DNA from: Roseibaca calidilacus
GTDB taxonomy: Bacteria > Pseudomonadota > Alphaproteobacteria > Rhodobacterales > Rhodobacteraceae
DNA length: 64,000 nucleotides
Assembly: GCF_001517585.1 (NCBI RefSeq)
Contig: NZ_FBYC01000004.1
Span: 186,001 to 250,000, forward strand
Direction of reading: 5' to 3'
Shown here: positions 63,860 through 64,000 of the stretch, one piece after another
Numbering within the stretch: the stretch's first letter is position 1
How the letters are laid out: every line of letters begins with the position of its first letter
Position numbers and translations under genes: made by a program
Notes under the pieces: generated by a model
The model's database searches: none
Told to the model about the DNA's origin: nothing
What the model saw: the letters and a program-made list of their open reading frames with translations, nothing else

Positions 63860-64000
63860 CCAGACCCATGTTGAACCTCGAATCCTTTGACGCGGCCGAT
63901 ATGGCGCCGAATTGGGCGGCACTTGCGCCGCAAGATGCAGACAGCCTGCGCGCGCGCGCCTTTGAAGACGGGTATGGCGCAGGCTGGACCGATGCGTTGG
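63856..64000 (+). CDS. FliH-like flagellar assembly protein, 5' part (runs off window)
   Basis: Only the first 48 residues are present: TRPMLNLESFDAADMAPNWA, then DSLRARAFEDGYGAGWTDAL. The ending (EDGYGAGW) resembles the start of FliH, which regulates the export ATPase FliI, and the position after fliF fits. It overlaps the fliF stop by four bases. The call is tentative because most of the protein is missing. Confidence 0.55.
   Translation, partial: MTRPMLNLESFDAADMAPNWAALAPQDADSLRARAFEDGYGAGWTDAL

Overview
The window looks like a chromosomal segment of a flagellated alphaproteobacterium of the order Rhodobacterales (Paracoccaceae/Roseobacter-type). The clues are the GC-rich sequence with strong third-position bias (which produces long antisense shadow frames), the rpsT-dnaA-dnaN-recF order, an HvrA-like H-NS protein, a Hint-domain protein, a cobalamin operon that includes cbiZ, and the style of the tol-pal and flagellar clusters. 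Genus cannot be fixed from this sequence alone. No rRNA, tRNA, insertion sequence, prophage or CRISPR array was seen. Nearly all genes are core or lineage-core; the most accessory-looking part is the glycosyltransferase/sulfotransferase block at 37.8-43.4 kb.

Layout. 0-6.1 kb: the end of a DUF4175 protein, a DUF115-like protein, a Hint-domain protein, and a LuxR-type response regulator paired with a GAF/PAS hybrid histidine kinase. 6.2-13.6 kb: map; the yihY/H-NS pair; a four-gene chain (AEC transporter, S-formylglutathione hydrolase, HAD phosphatase, ornithine cyclodeaminase-like); a TetR regulator; glpQ-like and ridA-like genes. 13.7-20.6 kb: pyrG, secG, purA, a DUF2842 gene, a long acidic protein of unknown role and thiamine pyrophosphokinase. 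20.7-28.2 kb: a cobalamin riboswitch followed by one tightly overlapped operon, btuB-btuF-btuC-btuD-cbiZ-exbB-exbD-exbD-tonB. It encodes outer-membrane uptake, ABC import, corrinoid remodelling and a private TonB energising complex under one B12-sensing leader. 28.2-37.8 kb: ubiB/ubiE, mutM, an enoyl-CoA hydratase, rpsT, dnaA, dnaN, recF, a VOC protein and a LysE exporter. 37.8-43.4 kb: a minus-strand block of two sulfotransferase-like genes and a 1,353-residue protein with two different glycosyltransferase domains. 43.6-52.9 kb: one long minus-strand gene array, hypothetical-ybgC-tolQ-tolR-tolA-tolB-pal-cpoB-tilS-ftsH. 53-57.6 kb: a Sel1 protein, a small lipoprotein, a small membrane protein, an esterase, glyA and nadK. 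57.6-64 kb: a flagellar region with fliL, a coiled-coil gene, motE-like, motA and a 707-residue protein on the minus strand, diverging from fliF and a fliH-like gene that runs off the window.

Translational coupling is pervasive. Many neighbours share ATGA, TGATG or TTGA junctions, and several starts appear to be TTG (yihY, tilS, the GDPD gene, thiamine pyrophosphokinase, probably btuF), so coordinates that rely on ATG only would be wrong for these genes. The features most worth follow-up are the self-contained cobalamin uptake/remodelling/energising operon with its Asp/Asn ExbD pair, and the fused GT31-like/GT2 glycosyltransferase with its sulfotransferase partners.
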